Of a stretch of 64,000 nucleotides of DNA, positions 52,790-62,910 are shown piece by piece. The first letter of the stretch is position 1. The number at the start of each line of letters is the position of its first letter. The position numbers and the translations under genes were made by a program. The stretch comes from Candidatus Cryptobacteroides merdavium. GTDB taxonomy: Bacteria; Bacteroidota; Bacteroidia; Bacteroidales; UBA932. The notes below the pieces were generated by a model that was given only the letters and a program-made list of their open reading frames with translations, ran no database searches and had not been told where the DNA came from. Location: NCBI GenBank assembly GCA_017694755.1, contig JADIMO010000087.1, positions 1-64,000 of the forward strand, written 5' to 3'.

Positions 52790-55700
52790 ATGAAACAAAC
52801 ACTTAAAGGTTTTTTGCTCGCACTTGCGGCAATTTTCGTAGGGGGGGATTTGTATCAGCTCAGGTAACAACTTCGTCTCTTAACGGTCTTGTGGCCGATG
52901 AAAATGGAGTACCTGTGCCTGGAGTGGCGGTTCTTGCCACCCATCAACCCTCCGGAACTGTCTATGCTGTAATTACAAATGAGGATGGCCGTTATACCGT
53001 GAACGGCATGCGTTCAGGCGGTCCTTATTCGGTGGAATTCTCATGCCTCGGCTATCAGTCGGTGACCTACACGGATGTGACTCTCCAGCTTGCCGAGACC
53101 TACAGCCTGAATGTCAACATGAAAGAAGACAGCGAGATGCTCAGTGAAGCTATAGTCATCGCATCGGCTGCTTCCAAGTTCTCGGCAGAAAAGACAGGCG
53201 CGTCCACCAATATCTCAAACACGCAGATGACATCACTTCCTACGGTAAGCAGGAGTATTGATGATGTCACAAGGCTTTCTCCATACGGAGGAAACGGGAT
53301 GAGCTTTGCCGGTACCGACGGACGTACGGCCAATTTTACCGTGGATGGAGCGAACTTCAACAACAACTTCGGCCTCAACGACGGTCTTCCTGGGGGCGGC
53401 AGCCCTATATCACTCGATGCAATCGAGGAGGTTCAGGTGGTGATATCTCCTTATGATGTCCGCCAGACCAACTTCATCGGCGGTGGTGTGAATGCCATTA
53501 CCAAATCCGGTACAAACACCTTCAAGGGTACTGCATATATTTATCACCGCAACGAAAACATGCGTGGAAGCGCCGTTGAAGGCGAGGAAATCGCAGGTGC
53601 AAGAGAGAGGGACAGGAACACCACATACGGTTTCACTCTCGGCGGCCCTATCGTGAAGAACAAGCTCTTCTTCTTCGTGAACTTCGAGCAATCCCGCATC
53701 CCTACCGTGGCCAACCGCTGGAGGGCATCAGTGGACGGTGTCGCTGACCCGGATGCCTACATTTCCAGGACGACGGAGGCTGACCTCGAGAGGATTTCAG
53801 CTTTCGTGAGGGACAGATACGGGTATGACACAGGCTCTTATACAAGCTTCCCTGCCAATGAGAGCAATACCAAGGTGCTTGCCCGTCTGGACTGGAACAT
53901 CAACCAGGACCACCATCTTGCAGTACGCTACAACTATACCCTCAACAAAGGGTGGAATCCGCCTAACGCATCTTCCAGCGACGCCGCACAGCGTACGGTA
54001 TATGCCAGAATGTCAGAATACTCCATGTCCTTTGCAAACTCCATGTACTCAATGGACAATCTGGTGCATTCAGTGTCATTCGACCTTAACAGCCGTCTCG
54101 GGGACAACCTCTCCAACCAGCTGCTTGCCACTTTCTCAAAGCTGGACGATGTCAGGGGCACGAATTCAGATGTGTTCCCGTTCATAGACATCCTTGACGG
54201 CACTGACACAGTGACTCCTTACATGTCTCTCGGATACGAGCTGTTCACATACAACAATGCAGTGCACAACACCGTATTCAACATAAAGGATGACCTCACC
54301 CTCTATGCCGGCAACCATACCATAACAATGGGTGCAAGCTACGAATATCAGATGGCCGACAACTCATACATGAGGAACGGTACCGGATATTACCGCTACA
54401 GGAGCATGGATGACTTCATCAACGGTGCAGCTCCTGAGACTGTCTGCCTTACTTACGGCTACGACGGGGAAGATGCCCCTGCTGCAAGGGTGCGTTTCCA
54501 CAAGGTCGGCGTATATGCACAGGATGACTGGAGCCCGAATGAGAAATTCAAACTTACTGCCGGTCTCCGTATTGACGGACTGTTCTTCAGCAACAAGGAC
54601 ATCATGACCAACAATGCCATCCTTGCCCTTGACTACAACGGCCGTCACATTGACACCGGACTCTGGCCGTCAGGCAAGGTGTCTGTATCGCCTCGCATCG
54701 GATTTACATGGGACATATTCGGTGACAAGAGCCTCAAGTTCCGCGGCGGTACAGGTCTTTTCTCCGGCCGTCTGCCTCTGGTATTCTTCACCAACATGCC
54801 TACCAACTCCGGCATGGTGCAGAACAATGTCAAAATCCAGGCAGGAAACGAACTTCTTGACGAATTCAGAGGCGGTCTTGTGGTGGATGCCAACGGAAGG
54901 CCGACAATTGAAGCCCTCAAGGACAAGCTCTTCGGACTTGGATATCCTTCCACCATCACTCCTGAAGACGGTACTGCCGGCTCTACATTCGCAGCCGTAG
55001 ACCGCAAGTTCAAGATGCCTCAGGTATGGAAGACCTCCGTGGCTCTCGACTATGCTTTTCCTACCTCATTCCCGATGAGCATCACCGGAGAGTTCATATA
55101 CAACAAGACTGTGAATGCAGCCTGCATCTCCAACTGGAATGTGATGCCTGTGGATGGCTTCACAAGACTGAACGGACCGGACAACAGGCCGATTTACCCG
55201 GCTGAGCACAAGTACACCAGTACGGATGCCTTTGTCCTCACCAACACCCAAAAGGGCTACGGATATTCAGCCAATGTGATGTTCAACATCAGTCCTGTGG
55301 AAGGTCTCGACCTGACCGCATCCTATACGCACCTTGTATCCAAGGAACTCACCGGAATGCCGGGATCTGATGCTTCCAGCGCATTCACATATATCCCTAC
55401 TGTAGACGGCCCGAACAATCCGGTCCTCCACAATTCACAGTATGTGACTCCGGACAGGTTCTTCGCTTCGCTCACCTACAGGGACAGGAGCAACAACACC
55501 TTCAGCCTCTTTTATGAGACATGGCGCGGCGGATACAACTACACCTACATGTTCGACGGAGACCTCAACGGCGACGGCTACAACTACGATGTGATTTATA
55601 TCCCGAACAACAGTGATGAGCTCCAGTTCGTGTCAGATGACGACCGTGACCGTTTCTGGGCATATGTCGAGAAGGACAAGTATCTCAGCAGGCATAAGGG

Positions 55701-56049
55701 CGAGTATGCAGAGGCATACAGCGTTTATTCTCCATGGGTGCACAGGCTTGACTTCCATTACGGACATGACTTCAAGATAAAGATAGGCAAGACCACCAAC
55801 ACTCTTCAGCTCAGTGTGGACATCAAGAACCTTCTCAATATCTTCAATTCGTCATGGGGCGTTTCCAAGCAGCTGAATCCTTATCTCAATTCAGGACGAA
55901 TCCTCTCCCTTGATCATATTGATTCAGAAGGCCGCCCTGTATACAGTACAAACAGCGCCGTAAGCGGTGCAACAGACATCTGGACATATAACCATGCCAT
56001 CGGACAGTGCTGGTATGCTCAGGTTGGTATCAAATATATGTTCAACTAA
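52790..56049 (+). CDS. Oar-like TonB-dependent receptor, frameshifted in a G7 run (possible phase-variable gene)
   Basis: Starting at ATG 52790 the reading frame gives MKQTLKGFLLALAAIFVGG and then a stop at 52865-52867 because seven G (52841-52847) throw it off. One extra G (or two fewer) restores FVSAQVTTSSLNG..., which continues to 56049 and aligns with the intact receptor. As it stands only a 25-residue peptide or an internal GTG start (52891) is available. The rest is a full receptor: regulatory-like domain (VADENGVPVPGVAVLATHQ), plug (TVDGANFNNNFG, DAIEEVQVVISPYDVRQTNFIGG), barrel, and C-terminal YAQVGIKYMFN. A corrected protein would have about 1085 residues. Confidence 0.9.
52841..52847 (+). 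repeat. Seven-G homopolymer inside the receptor signal-peptide codons
   Basis: GGGGGGG between GTA and ATT. The length decides whether the receptor is in frame (5 or 8 G) or out of frame (7 G). No comparable run is present in the intact paralogue at 47781. Confidence 0.95.
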
Positions 56050-56068
56050 TCTGTAAAACAATCGCTAT

Positions 56069-57676
56069 ATGAAACTTAAATATGCATTGGCAGCGGCTGC
56101 TTCCGGAATCTTCCTGCTTGCGGCCTGCACACAAGAATATGAAATTTCGTATCTTGACGAAATCAGGCTTTCCGAGACTTTCGTGAGCATTCCGGTGGAC
56201 GGCTCATCAGTCACAGTGAATCTTACAGCCAACGCCGACTGGAATATTGTAGCTGAAGTGCGTGCAGAAAACGAGGAAGGCGATGATATCAAAGACGAGA
56301 ACGGCAACTTCGTATATGAGGAGGTTGACCTTCCGGAATGGTTGACAATCACACCTCTTTCCGGAGCTGCAGGTGAGCATACGCTGACTTTCAGTGCCGA
56401 TCCTACAGATGCGGGACGCGAGACGAATCTTGTTATCTATGCCGGAGGCAAGAAACAGAACATCACCGTGAGGCAAGGCGAGATTGTAGCCACTGCCGCT
56501 ACTTGCCAGGAAGTACTGGACGGCCCTGACGGCAAGTCATTCATTGTGACGGGAACATGTACAAGGATAGCCAACACGCAGTATGGCAACTGGTATCTTG
56601 CGGATGAGACAGGTGAAATCTATATCTACGGGACAGTTGATGCCACAGGTTCATACAACTGGACAAGCTTCAATATCGAGGTGGGTGATGTCGTTACTGT
56701 AAGAGGTCCGAAGACCACATACAACGGCATTGTAGAGCTGGTGGATGTGAGGGTCGTTTCCGTTGAGAAATCCCTGCTTCAGAGTGTGGCTACCGAATTT
56801 ACCGTCACAAAAGACGGCGGTGAAGTGGAAGCGCAGTTTGTAGTCAAGGGTGACGGCCTGCAGTTTGACCTTCCTGCCGAACTCAGCTCATGGATAAGCA
56901 TCAATAATATCCGTACATTTGAGGATGAGGATGGTGAAAATACGATAACTGCTGTCACAATCTCCGTAGGTCCTAATGACGGGGATGCCCGCGTGGCTTC
57001 TATTCCATTCTCTTCTTCAAACTCCGAAGGTTCATCGTCAGCCACTGTCACTATCACACAGGAAGGCAACATCTCTGACAGGACTGTCGCAGAGCTGCTT
57101 GCAATGGAGCCGAGTGACATTGACTATTACAGGCTGACCGGCAAGGTCTCCGACATCACCAATACCGTATATGGCAATTTCAACCTTGTGGACGGTACCG
57201 GCTCGATTTATGTCTATGGACTTACCGCCACACAGCAGGAGAGCAATGACAAGACATTCGCGTCTCTCGGCATAGAGGAAGGGGACATCCTTACTCTCAT
57301 CGGTACGCGTGATGAGTACAACGGGACTCCTCAGGTAGGCGGACCGGCCTATTATGTAAGTCATGTCGGCCATACTGAGGCAACAGTTGCAGAGGTCCTT
57401 GCAGCAGCTGAGGATGACACCTGGTACAAGGTGACAGGAACCGTTTCGAATTTAGTGAATACCGAGTACGGCAACTTCGATCTGGTGGACGGTGCCAGTT
57501 CAATTTATGTCTATGGTCTGACAAATGCCCCTGTGGACAGCAATGACAAGTCATTCGCATCTCTCGGCATCAAGGAAGGCGATACAGTCACCCTGATCGG
57601 CAAGAGAGCCTCATATGGCGGGAATCCTCAGATTGCAGGTGCATATTATTTCAGTCATACTGCTGCCGGTGAATAA
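56069..57676 (+). CDS. BACON/OB-fold surface lipoprotein, paired with receptor 2
   Basis: A 535-residue lipoprotein with lipobox LLAAC and a BACON-like N-terminal domain (about 30-145: TFVSIPVDGSSVTVNLTA, LPEWLTITPLSGAAGEHTLTFSADPTD). Three OB-fold-like units follow, the last two almost identical to each other and to the one in the paralogue at 51010: TGKVSDITNTVYGNFNLVDG and TGTVSNLVNTEYGNFDLVDG, each followed by FASLGI.EGD..TLIG and YY.SH. A second BACON-like domain lies in the middle. It follows receptor 2 by 19 nt, the same spacing as in pair 1, and ends at a strong terminator. Confidence 0.85.
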   Translation: MKLKYALAAAASGIFLLAACTQEYEISYLDEIRLSETFVSIPVDGSSVTVNLTANADWNIVAEVRAENEEGDDIKDENGNFVYEEVDLPEWLTITPLSGAAGEHTLTFSADPTDAGRETNLVIYAGGKKQNITVRQGEIVATAATCQEVLDGPDGKSFIVTGTCTRIANTQYGNWYLADETGEIYIYGTVDATGSYNWTSFNIEVGDVVTVRGPKTTYNGIVELVDVRVVSVEKSLLQSVATEFTVTKDGGEVEAQFVVKGDGLQFDLPAELSSWISINNIRTFEDEDGENTITAVTISVGPNDGDARVASIPFSSSNSEGSSSATVTITQEGNISDRTVAELLAMEPSDIDYYRLTGKVSDITNTVYGNFNLVDGTGSIYVYGLTATQQESNDKTFASLGIEEGDILTLIGTRDEYNGTPQVGGPAYYVSHVGHTEATVAEVLAAAEDDTWYKVTGTVSNLVNTEYGNFDLVDGASSIYVYGLTNAPVDSNDKSFASLGIKEGDTVTLIGKRASYGGNPQIAGAYYFSHTAAGE

Positions 57677-57733
57677 AGACAACTCCCGCAAGGGAGCCCG
57701 ATAAGTTGTTTTCGACAAAGATAACTTGGGGGA

Positions 57734-57760
57734 GCCATCCGCATTGCGGATGGCTTTTTT
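57734..57760 (+). terminator. Strong terminator after the second pair
   Basis: GCCATCCGC-ATT-GCGGATGGC then TTTTTT: a perfect 9-bp stem with T-run. It also faces the 3' end of the export operon. A nearby CTCCC-GCAA-GGGAG hairpin precedes it at about 57684-57697. Confidence 0.9.
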
Positions 57761-57767
57761 GATGTTG

Positions 57768-59021
57768 TCAGCCGTTTCTTTTCCGGTTTTTCAGTTTCCA
57801 GTTTTTCAGTTTCCGGTTTTCGAGATATACGGCCGTGCAGGACAGGAAATAGTAAACTGCCGTCTGGGCGGCGAGCCCGCGGATCTGGGGTCCGGCCATG
57901 GCGAGGTCGGCACCGGCTGAGCTGATGTTGACAAAGGCGCGGGAAGCGAAGGTGGACGGGAATATGCATGAGAACAGTTTCCAGAACAGGGGGAAGTTGC
58001 TTGCCGGCCATGAGCATCCTGTCAGGAACAGGCATATCGGGGTGATGAACAGGAAAATGACGAATGCTGTCTCCCGGCGGCGGATGAAAGTGCTGAAGGT
58101 AAAGCTGAATACGATGCATGCAGGGATATAGGCGAGCAGGAGGATGAATATGTCGCCCGGATTCCCGTTCTGCGGAAGATGGAACAGGCGCGGTATGAGG
58201 ACGGCGGTGTATATCCCCATGATGATGTAGATCAGCCAGTAGGCAGTGCCGCGGCCGAGGACGGTACGGTTGATGCCCCGGCCTTTGAGCCTGTCAGGCA
58301 TCAGTGCGAAACTGTGGTTCTGTTCCCTCATGGTCCCTGCAAGCATGGATACCCCGAAGAACATTGTCTGCTGCAGGATTATCATCAGTACTGCCGGTAT
58401 GAAGAACAGCGTGTAGGAGAATGTGCCGTTGTACGGAATGACAGCTTCCGTCTTTATCGGCTTCACCGCCTGATCCGTCTGCCTGTCGCCGTACCCTGCG
58501 GCCGAGAACCTCTTTTCCTGGATGTCGTGCATTTCGCTGATCATCACATTGCCTGTGGCCATTGTAAGGTTCTTGTAATAGAGGAAGCTGCTCATGTCGG
58601 CATATGTGGATATGACGGCCGGTTCCATTGCGGCCAGCCTGTCGTCATAGTCTTCGGGAAACATGACTATCCCGTTCACTTTCCTTTCCATGAAAAGTCC
58701 TTCGGCTTCAGCCATGTCAGTGCACCTGTATGCCACATCGAGCTCCCTGGTGGCATCCATTTCCCGGATGAACCTTCGGCTTCCCGTGCCTCCTGAGCGG
58801 TCTACGACCGCAACAGGCATGCCGTTCAGGACACCCTCCCCATATATCAGATTGTAAAGGACAGGGTATACGAATCCGGCAAGGAAGAATATTATCAGGA
58901 CGCCGCTGTCGCTGAATATCATCCTGAGTTCGTTGATGAAGATGGCGTTCCAGTCGGAGAGCCATTGTCTTATGTATTTTAACCTTTTCATCTTATCTGG
59001 TGTCAGTCCGTTCCTTATCAT
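57768..59021 (-). CDS. ABC-2 type export permease (second)
   Basis: A 417-residue inner-membrane permease with one N-terminal helix, a large periplasmic domain (about 60-185) and five C-terminal helices (FSYTLFFIPAVLMIILQQT, GTAYWLIYIIMGIYTAVLI, IPACIVFSFTFSTFI, FVIFLFITPICLFLTG), a DrrB/YhhJ-like layout. It begins 1 nt after the stop of the upstream permease gene if ATG 59021 is used. ATG 58991 (MKRLKYIRQW) is the alternative. The last 15 residues (LENRKLKNWKLKNRK) come from a 15-bp DNA repeat at the gene end. It has no ATPase neighbour. Confidence 0.87.
   Translation of the reverse strand: MIRNGLTPDKMKRLKYIRQWLSDWNAIFINELRMIFSDSGVLIIFFLAGFVYPVLYNLIYGEGVLNGMPVAVVDRSGGTGSRRFIREMDATRELDVAYRCTDMAEAEGLFMERKVNGIVMFPEDYDDRLAAMEPAVISTYADMSSFLYYKNLTMATGNVMISEMHDIQEKRFSAAGYGDRQTDQAVKPIKTEAVIPYNGTFSYTLFFIPAVLMIILQQTMFFGVSMLAGTMREQNHSFALMPDRLKGRGINRTVLGRGTAYWLIYIIMGIYTAVLIPRLFHLPQNGNPGDIFILLLAYIPACIVFSFTFSTFIRRRETAFVIFLFITPICLFLTGCSWPASNFPLFWKLFSCIFPSTFASRAFVNISSAGADLAMAGPQIRGLAAQTAVYYFLSCTAVYLENRKLKNWKLKNRKRNG
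57780..57824. repeat. 15-bp tandem repeat overlapping a CDS end
   Basis: Three units of about TTTCCRGTTTTTCAG at 57780-57794, 57795-57809 and 57810-57824. On the coding strand they read LENRK, LKNWK, LKNRK. Similar AAACTGGAAA strings are common extragenic repeats in Bacteroidales. Here the repeat has become the C terminus of the permease. Confidence 0.85.
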
Positions 59022-59022
59022 T

Positions 59023-60195
59023 TCAGTTTTTCGGATAGTCCATCCGGTACCATGCCCTGCGGAGCCTGCGCCATACTGTGAAAGGCAGCAGCAGGAACAT
59101 GAGCATGTATGTCATCTGCGCATGCCATCCGGCGAAACCGTTTCCAAGAATTGCTTCATGGACATGGAATTCATAATAATGCCTTAAAGGGAATATGGCG
59201 GAAAGTCCCTGTATATATGGAGGCATGGATTCCACGGGGAAAGTGAATCCCGTGAGTGAGAATGCAAGGGTGCTGAACATTGCGGCGATGCTTATGGCCA
59301 CCCTGAGCACCGGCAGGGTGCCGATGATGAACACGGCCACGGCTTCACTTGCCAGGACAAGGAGGAATGTCATGAGGAACATGTTCAGTATGGATCCCCG
59401 TATCGGCAATCCGGTCTGCCGGCAGAGTATCAGGTCGCATGTGATGCCCAGCAAAGTGAAAAATACGGTGTATGGCAGAAGCTTGCCGGCAAGTGCCGCG
59501 GCCATTGAATCTCCGGATTTTTCCATGAGATGTACGGAGGTGCCGTATTTGAGTTCCGATCCCAGGGCATATACGGTGACGAGGATTATGATGAGCTCCA
59601 GCATGCCGGGAATCATCACATTTGAGAGATAGACCATATAGTCCGTAGCCGTATTTCCTATCTGGTGACAGTCGATTGTTATCGGCCTGACCTGTCCGAT
59701 GAGGGCTTCACCGTTCATTCCTTTTGCCTGGAGGGCCTGCATCTGTACCGCTCCGGAGAACAGGTTTGTCATCGAAAGCAGGTTCTTGTACGACAAAGCC
59801 CCTCCCACAAAATAAAGGGTGTTGACATAAAATGTCAGGGTGGGCTGTCTTCCTGACAGCGCGTCCTCATACATGTTCTCAGGCAACACGCAGAATGCAC
59901 TGATCTCACCTTTCTGCAGTGCTTTCCTGGCTTCCGTGCAGTCGCCGAACATGACAGTCCGGCCAAGCTGTGTGGCATCCAGCTGCCTTGTCATGTTTCT
60001 TGACATGGACGAGCAGTCATGATCCACCACCCCTATCGGCAGGTTGTCCGGAAGCCCTTCCTTCAGCAGGGTGAAGAAGAACAGCATGCTGAATGCCATT
60101 ACGCATACCGGAGCCACGACATATATGGGTCTCTGCCGCATAAGCCTGATTTCCCTGCGTATGACGGCAATGGTGTTTTTTATGAATTTCATCAT
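59023..60195 (-). CDS. ABC-2 type export permease (first)
   Basis: An approximately 390-residue permease from ATG 60195 (MMKFIKNTIAVIRREIRLM). The layout matches the downstream permease: one N-terminal helix (IYVVAPVCVMAFSMLFFFTLL), a periplasmic domain, and five C-terminal helices (VMIPGMLELIIILVTVYAL, LPYTVFFTLLGITCDLIL, NMFLMTFLLVLASEAVAVFII). The two probably form a heterodimeric channel. The ATG sits 6 nt after the HlyD stop, and ATG 60216 would overlap it. Confidence 0.87.
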   Translation of the reverse strand: MMKFIKNTIAVIRREIRLMRQRPIYVVAPVCVMAFSMLFFFTLLKEGLPDNLPIGVVDHDCSSMSRNMTRQLDATQLGRTVMFGDCTEARKALQKGEISAFCVLPENMYEDALSGRQPTLTFYVNTLYFVGGALSYKNLLSMTNLFSGAVQMQALQAKGMNGEALIGQVRPITIDCHQIGNTATDYMVYLSNVMIPGMLELIIILVTVYALGSELKYGTSVHLMEKSGDSMAAALAGKLLPYTVFFTLLGITCDLILCRQTGLPIRGSILNMFLMTFLLVLASEAVAVFIIGTLPVLRVAISIAAMFSTLAFSLTGFTFPVESMPPYIQGLSAIFPLRHYYEFHVHEAILGNGFAGWHAQMTYMLMFLLLPFTVWRRLRRAWYRMDYPKN

Positions 60196-60200
60196 GACAG

Positions 60201-61226
60201 TCATTCCGGAAGGCAAGGCCTTTCCCCGTTATCCGTTATCCTCCGCGTCAGTATTGCCGTCATGCCCGGCCGAATGCCTTCTATGGGGCCTTGCGGGACT
60301 GCCCGCACTTCAAATGTCCTGGCATCGAAGCTTCCTGTGTCCCTGGTCGCTCTCCATGTCGCATATGATTCGAGGACACTGATATATGTGACGGTTGCCA
60401 CGCAGTTGTCCATGCCGAGAGCCGGGATTGAGAGGGAAAGCCTGTCACCGGTCTTCATTCCTTTCAGCATGTCTTCCCTGATGTTGAATGTGAACCATAC
60501 ATCGTCAAGGTCTGTCACTGCCATTATGGGGGCACCCTGGCCCACAAGTTCTCCCGTTTTGGGAAATCTTGCCGATACGATCCCGTCTGCGGGGGAGGTC
60601 AGGCAGAGTTCACCCAAGTAGGATTCCACTTCTGCAAGGGCTGCCGCAGCCTGTTTCACGAGGGCTGCCGCAGCGGCCTTGTCTTCTTCCCTTGCGCCTT
60701 TGACTGCCATTTCATATTGGGATTTTGCTGCCGCACATGTTGATCTTGCCGCCTGATATTGTGCTTCTGCCTCATCATGCTTCTGAGCGCTTATTACCTT
60801 CTGCGCATACAGGGCATGAGCCCTCTCGTATGCTTTCCTGGCAATTTCTTCCCCGGCCATTGCCTTTTGCCAGAGTTCGTATGCGGCGGCGGTCTCTTCC
60901 TCCCTTGCTCCGGCGACCGCCTTTTTCTCCTGTGCTTCCGCTGTTGCCTTGAGGGCTTCAGCCTGCGCAAGTCTTGCCCTTGTTTCCGGGCTGTCAATGA
61001 TGACAAGCGTGTCGCCTTTGCGGACATGATCCCCTTCTGATACGCAGAACCTTTCCACTCTTCCCGGAACTTTCCCCGATATCCTGTATTCTGTGGCTTC
61101 CGCCTGTCCCTGGATCAGTGCCGGTTCCGGTCTGGATACCGCGTATCCGATGAGGGAAACTGCCGTGACTATGGCGAGCAGTGTGGCTGCTCCTATGAGC
61201 AGATTGTAGTTTTTCTTCTGTTTCAT
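60201..61226 (-). CDS. HlyD-family membrane fusion protein
   Basis: Periplasmic adaptor linking inner-membrane permeases to TolC. I start it at ATG 61226 (MKQKKNYNLLIGAATLL), which gives a single signal anchor and 341 residues. A frame to 61385 adds unconserved residues. A lipoyl/biotinyl half-motif (RISGKVPGRVERFCVSEGDHVRKGDTL) and a long Ala/Glu/Lys coiled-coil hairpin (residues about 90-195) follow, then SPADGIVSARFPKTGELVGQGAPIM and a beta-barrel domain. It lies between tolC and the permeases in one operon. Confidence 0.9.
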   Translation of the reverse strand: MKQKKNYNLLIGAATLLAIVTAVSLIGYAVSRPEPALIQGQAEATEYRISGKVPGRVERFCVSEGDHVRKGDTLVIIDSPETRARLAQAEALKATAEAQEKKAVAGAREEETAAAYELWQKAMAGEEIARKAYERAHALYAQKVISAQKHDEAEAQYQAARSTCAAAKSQYEMAVKGAREEDKAAAAALVKQAAAALAEVESYLGELCLTSPADGIVSARFPKTGELVGQGAPIMAVTDLDDVWFTFNIREDMLKGMKTGDRLSLSIPALGMDNCVATVTYISVLESYATWRATRDTGSFDARTFEVRAVPQGPIEGIRPGMTAILTRRITDNGERPCLPE

Positions 61227-61293
61227 GACATTTATTATTTGTTTTTCGATTGTCTTATGCCATTGCATGTTTTCCGCAAGCCGTTTTACCATG

Positions 61294-62808
61294 TCATTCA
61301 TGCGCGGCCGTGCCGGGGACCGGTGCCCGGCCTTCTGCGATGGCAAGGTCTGATGCGCACATCTGCAGTTCGATTCCTGCGTCAATATATTCTGAATGCG
61401 CCTGCATCCATGCCGTCTGTGCCTGCATGACGGTGTTGGCCGGCACTGTCCCTTCCGTGAAGCCTATCCTGGCGGTGCGCAGGTTTTCTTCTGCGCTGTC
61501 AAGATTGCTGCCCGCCATGGCAAGCTTTTTTAACGCCTCGTCATGCTGCATGCGCAGCCGGGACACCTGAAGGCTTATTGTTTCCTTGGCGTCTTCAATC
61601 CTGTATCTTGTCAGGACGGCTTCCGCCTTTGCCTTGTTGACCTTCTGTCTTGCGCTGCATCCGTGTATTATAGGTATGCTGACGGTGACCCCTACATTGA
61701 ATGTCCCGCCGAAGTCGTTCCTGAACCCGTTGTACACATTGGGGTTTGACAGTATATAATTGGCGGTGAGAGCCACATGCGGTATCATGTCTGCCCTTGC
61801 GATGGCTGTCTTCCTGTCGTATATTTCTGCCGCCAGTTCCAGGCTTCTTATTTCCGGCCTTGAACTGAAAATTTCGTCATTGCTCATTTCCGGGACGGCC
61901 TGCGGCATCTGCAGCCTGTCAAGTCCCTCGTCAGCCAGTTCTATGTCCGTATTGAGGTCCATGCCGCAGATCCTGCACAGGAGCATCCTGCTGAGCGAAA
62001 CCCCGTTTTCGGCTTTTGTGAGCATCATTGCCGCTTCGTTTGCCTTTACTTTTACGGCAAGGACATCGGCTTCGGTGGCGATGCCTGCCGCGGCCATTTT
62101 TTCTGCATCATCCAGAAGCTGGCGGAGCAGCGCGTCATATTCTCTGGCCAGCTGAAGTTTTTCCGATAGGGAAACTGTCTGCCAATATACTCTGTCGACT
62201 TCCGAAATGACAGCCCTGTATTCCGTTTCATATCTGGATTCTGCGAGATCTCCTGCCAGCGCGGCGGCCTTGTCTGCCGCCACAATCTTTCCACCCATGA
62301 ATACGGGCTGCCTTAATGATACGGTACCGAGGAACATGTTGCTTATGTCCAGGTGCAGGGCGTCATTCAGTTCTGCCCCTATCGCATTGGCCGGTCCTGC
62401 CACATCGGTTTCGGACAGCTTTCCCAGGAGTTTCATCATTTCCGGGCTGTTCATGATAATGCTGCCTGTTTCCGGGTCGGCAAGGAGATTTCCGATTCCT
62501 TCTGCCAATGCCCCCTGCAGTGCATTTCCTGCATTCGTCAGCTTTTCTGACCTTTCCTGTCCTATGAGGTCAATGTCGCGGGTATTGTACATATAGCCTG
62601 CATTTATTGAGATGTCGGGAAAATAATTGGCCCTTGCAGCCCTTTTCCCGTATTCCGCGATGACGATTTCCTGCCCCGCCATCTTGAGGCTCCTGTTGTT
62701 TGCTGCAGCGGAGTCCCTGCACTCCTGCAATGTCATGACCTGTCTTGCTTCCGTGCAGAATGGAAGAAATGTGAGCATGGCTGCTGCAATGATTCTGTCT
62801 TTTTTCAT
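61294..62808 (-). CDS. TolC-family outer-membrane efflux protein
   Basis: Outer-membrane channel of the export system, 504 residues from ATG 62808, giving signal peptide MKKDRIIAAAMLTFLPFCTEA. Two OEP repeats are visible: MTLQECRDSAAANNRSLKMAGQE at the start of the first and PEIRSLELAAEIYDRKTAIARADMIP at the start of the second. Longer frames include the region before the AraC gene and lack conservation. It is the first gene of the minus-strand operon tolC-hlyD-permease-permease. Confidence 0.9.
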   Translation of the reverse strand: MKKDRIIAAAMLTFLPFCTEARQVMTLQECRDSAAANNRSLKMAGQEIVIAEYGKRAARANYFPDISINAGYMYNTRDIDLIGQERSEKLTNAGNALQGALAEGIGNLLADPETGSIIMNSPEMMKLLGKLSETDVAGPANAIGAELNDALHLDISNMFLGTVSLRQPVFMGGKIVAADKAAALAGDLAESRYETEYRAVISEVDRVYWQTVSLSEKLQLAREYDALLRQLLDDAEKMAAAGIATEADVLAVKVKANEAAMMLTKAENGVSLSRMLLCRICGMDLNTDIELADEGLDRLQMPQAVPEMSNDEIFSSRPEIRSLELAAEIYDRKTAIARADMIPHVALTANYILSNPNVYNGFRNDFGGTFNVGVTVSIPIIHGCSARQKVNKAKAEAVLTRYRIEDAKETISLQVSRLRMQHDEALKKLAMAGSNLDSAEENLRTARIGFTEGTVPANTVMQAQTAWMQAHSEYIDAGIELQMCASDLAIAEGRAPVPGTAAHE

Positions 62809-62910
62809 ATCCGTTTCTGTCATTTGTCTGTGACGGGTGTGGGGCGGATACAAAATAATTGCCCGTATGGCTTGTTTTTCTTTCTTATTGGCTTTAATAA
62901 TTGTCAAAAG

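Noticed and set aside
47781-57676. SusC/SusD polysaccharide utilisation locus
   Set aside because: The receptors lack SusC-type features and the lipoproteins are BACON/OB-fold, not SusD. No glycoside hydrolase or sulfatase is nearby.
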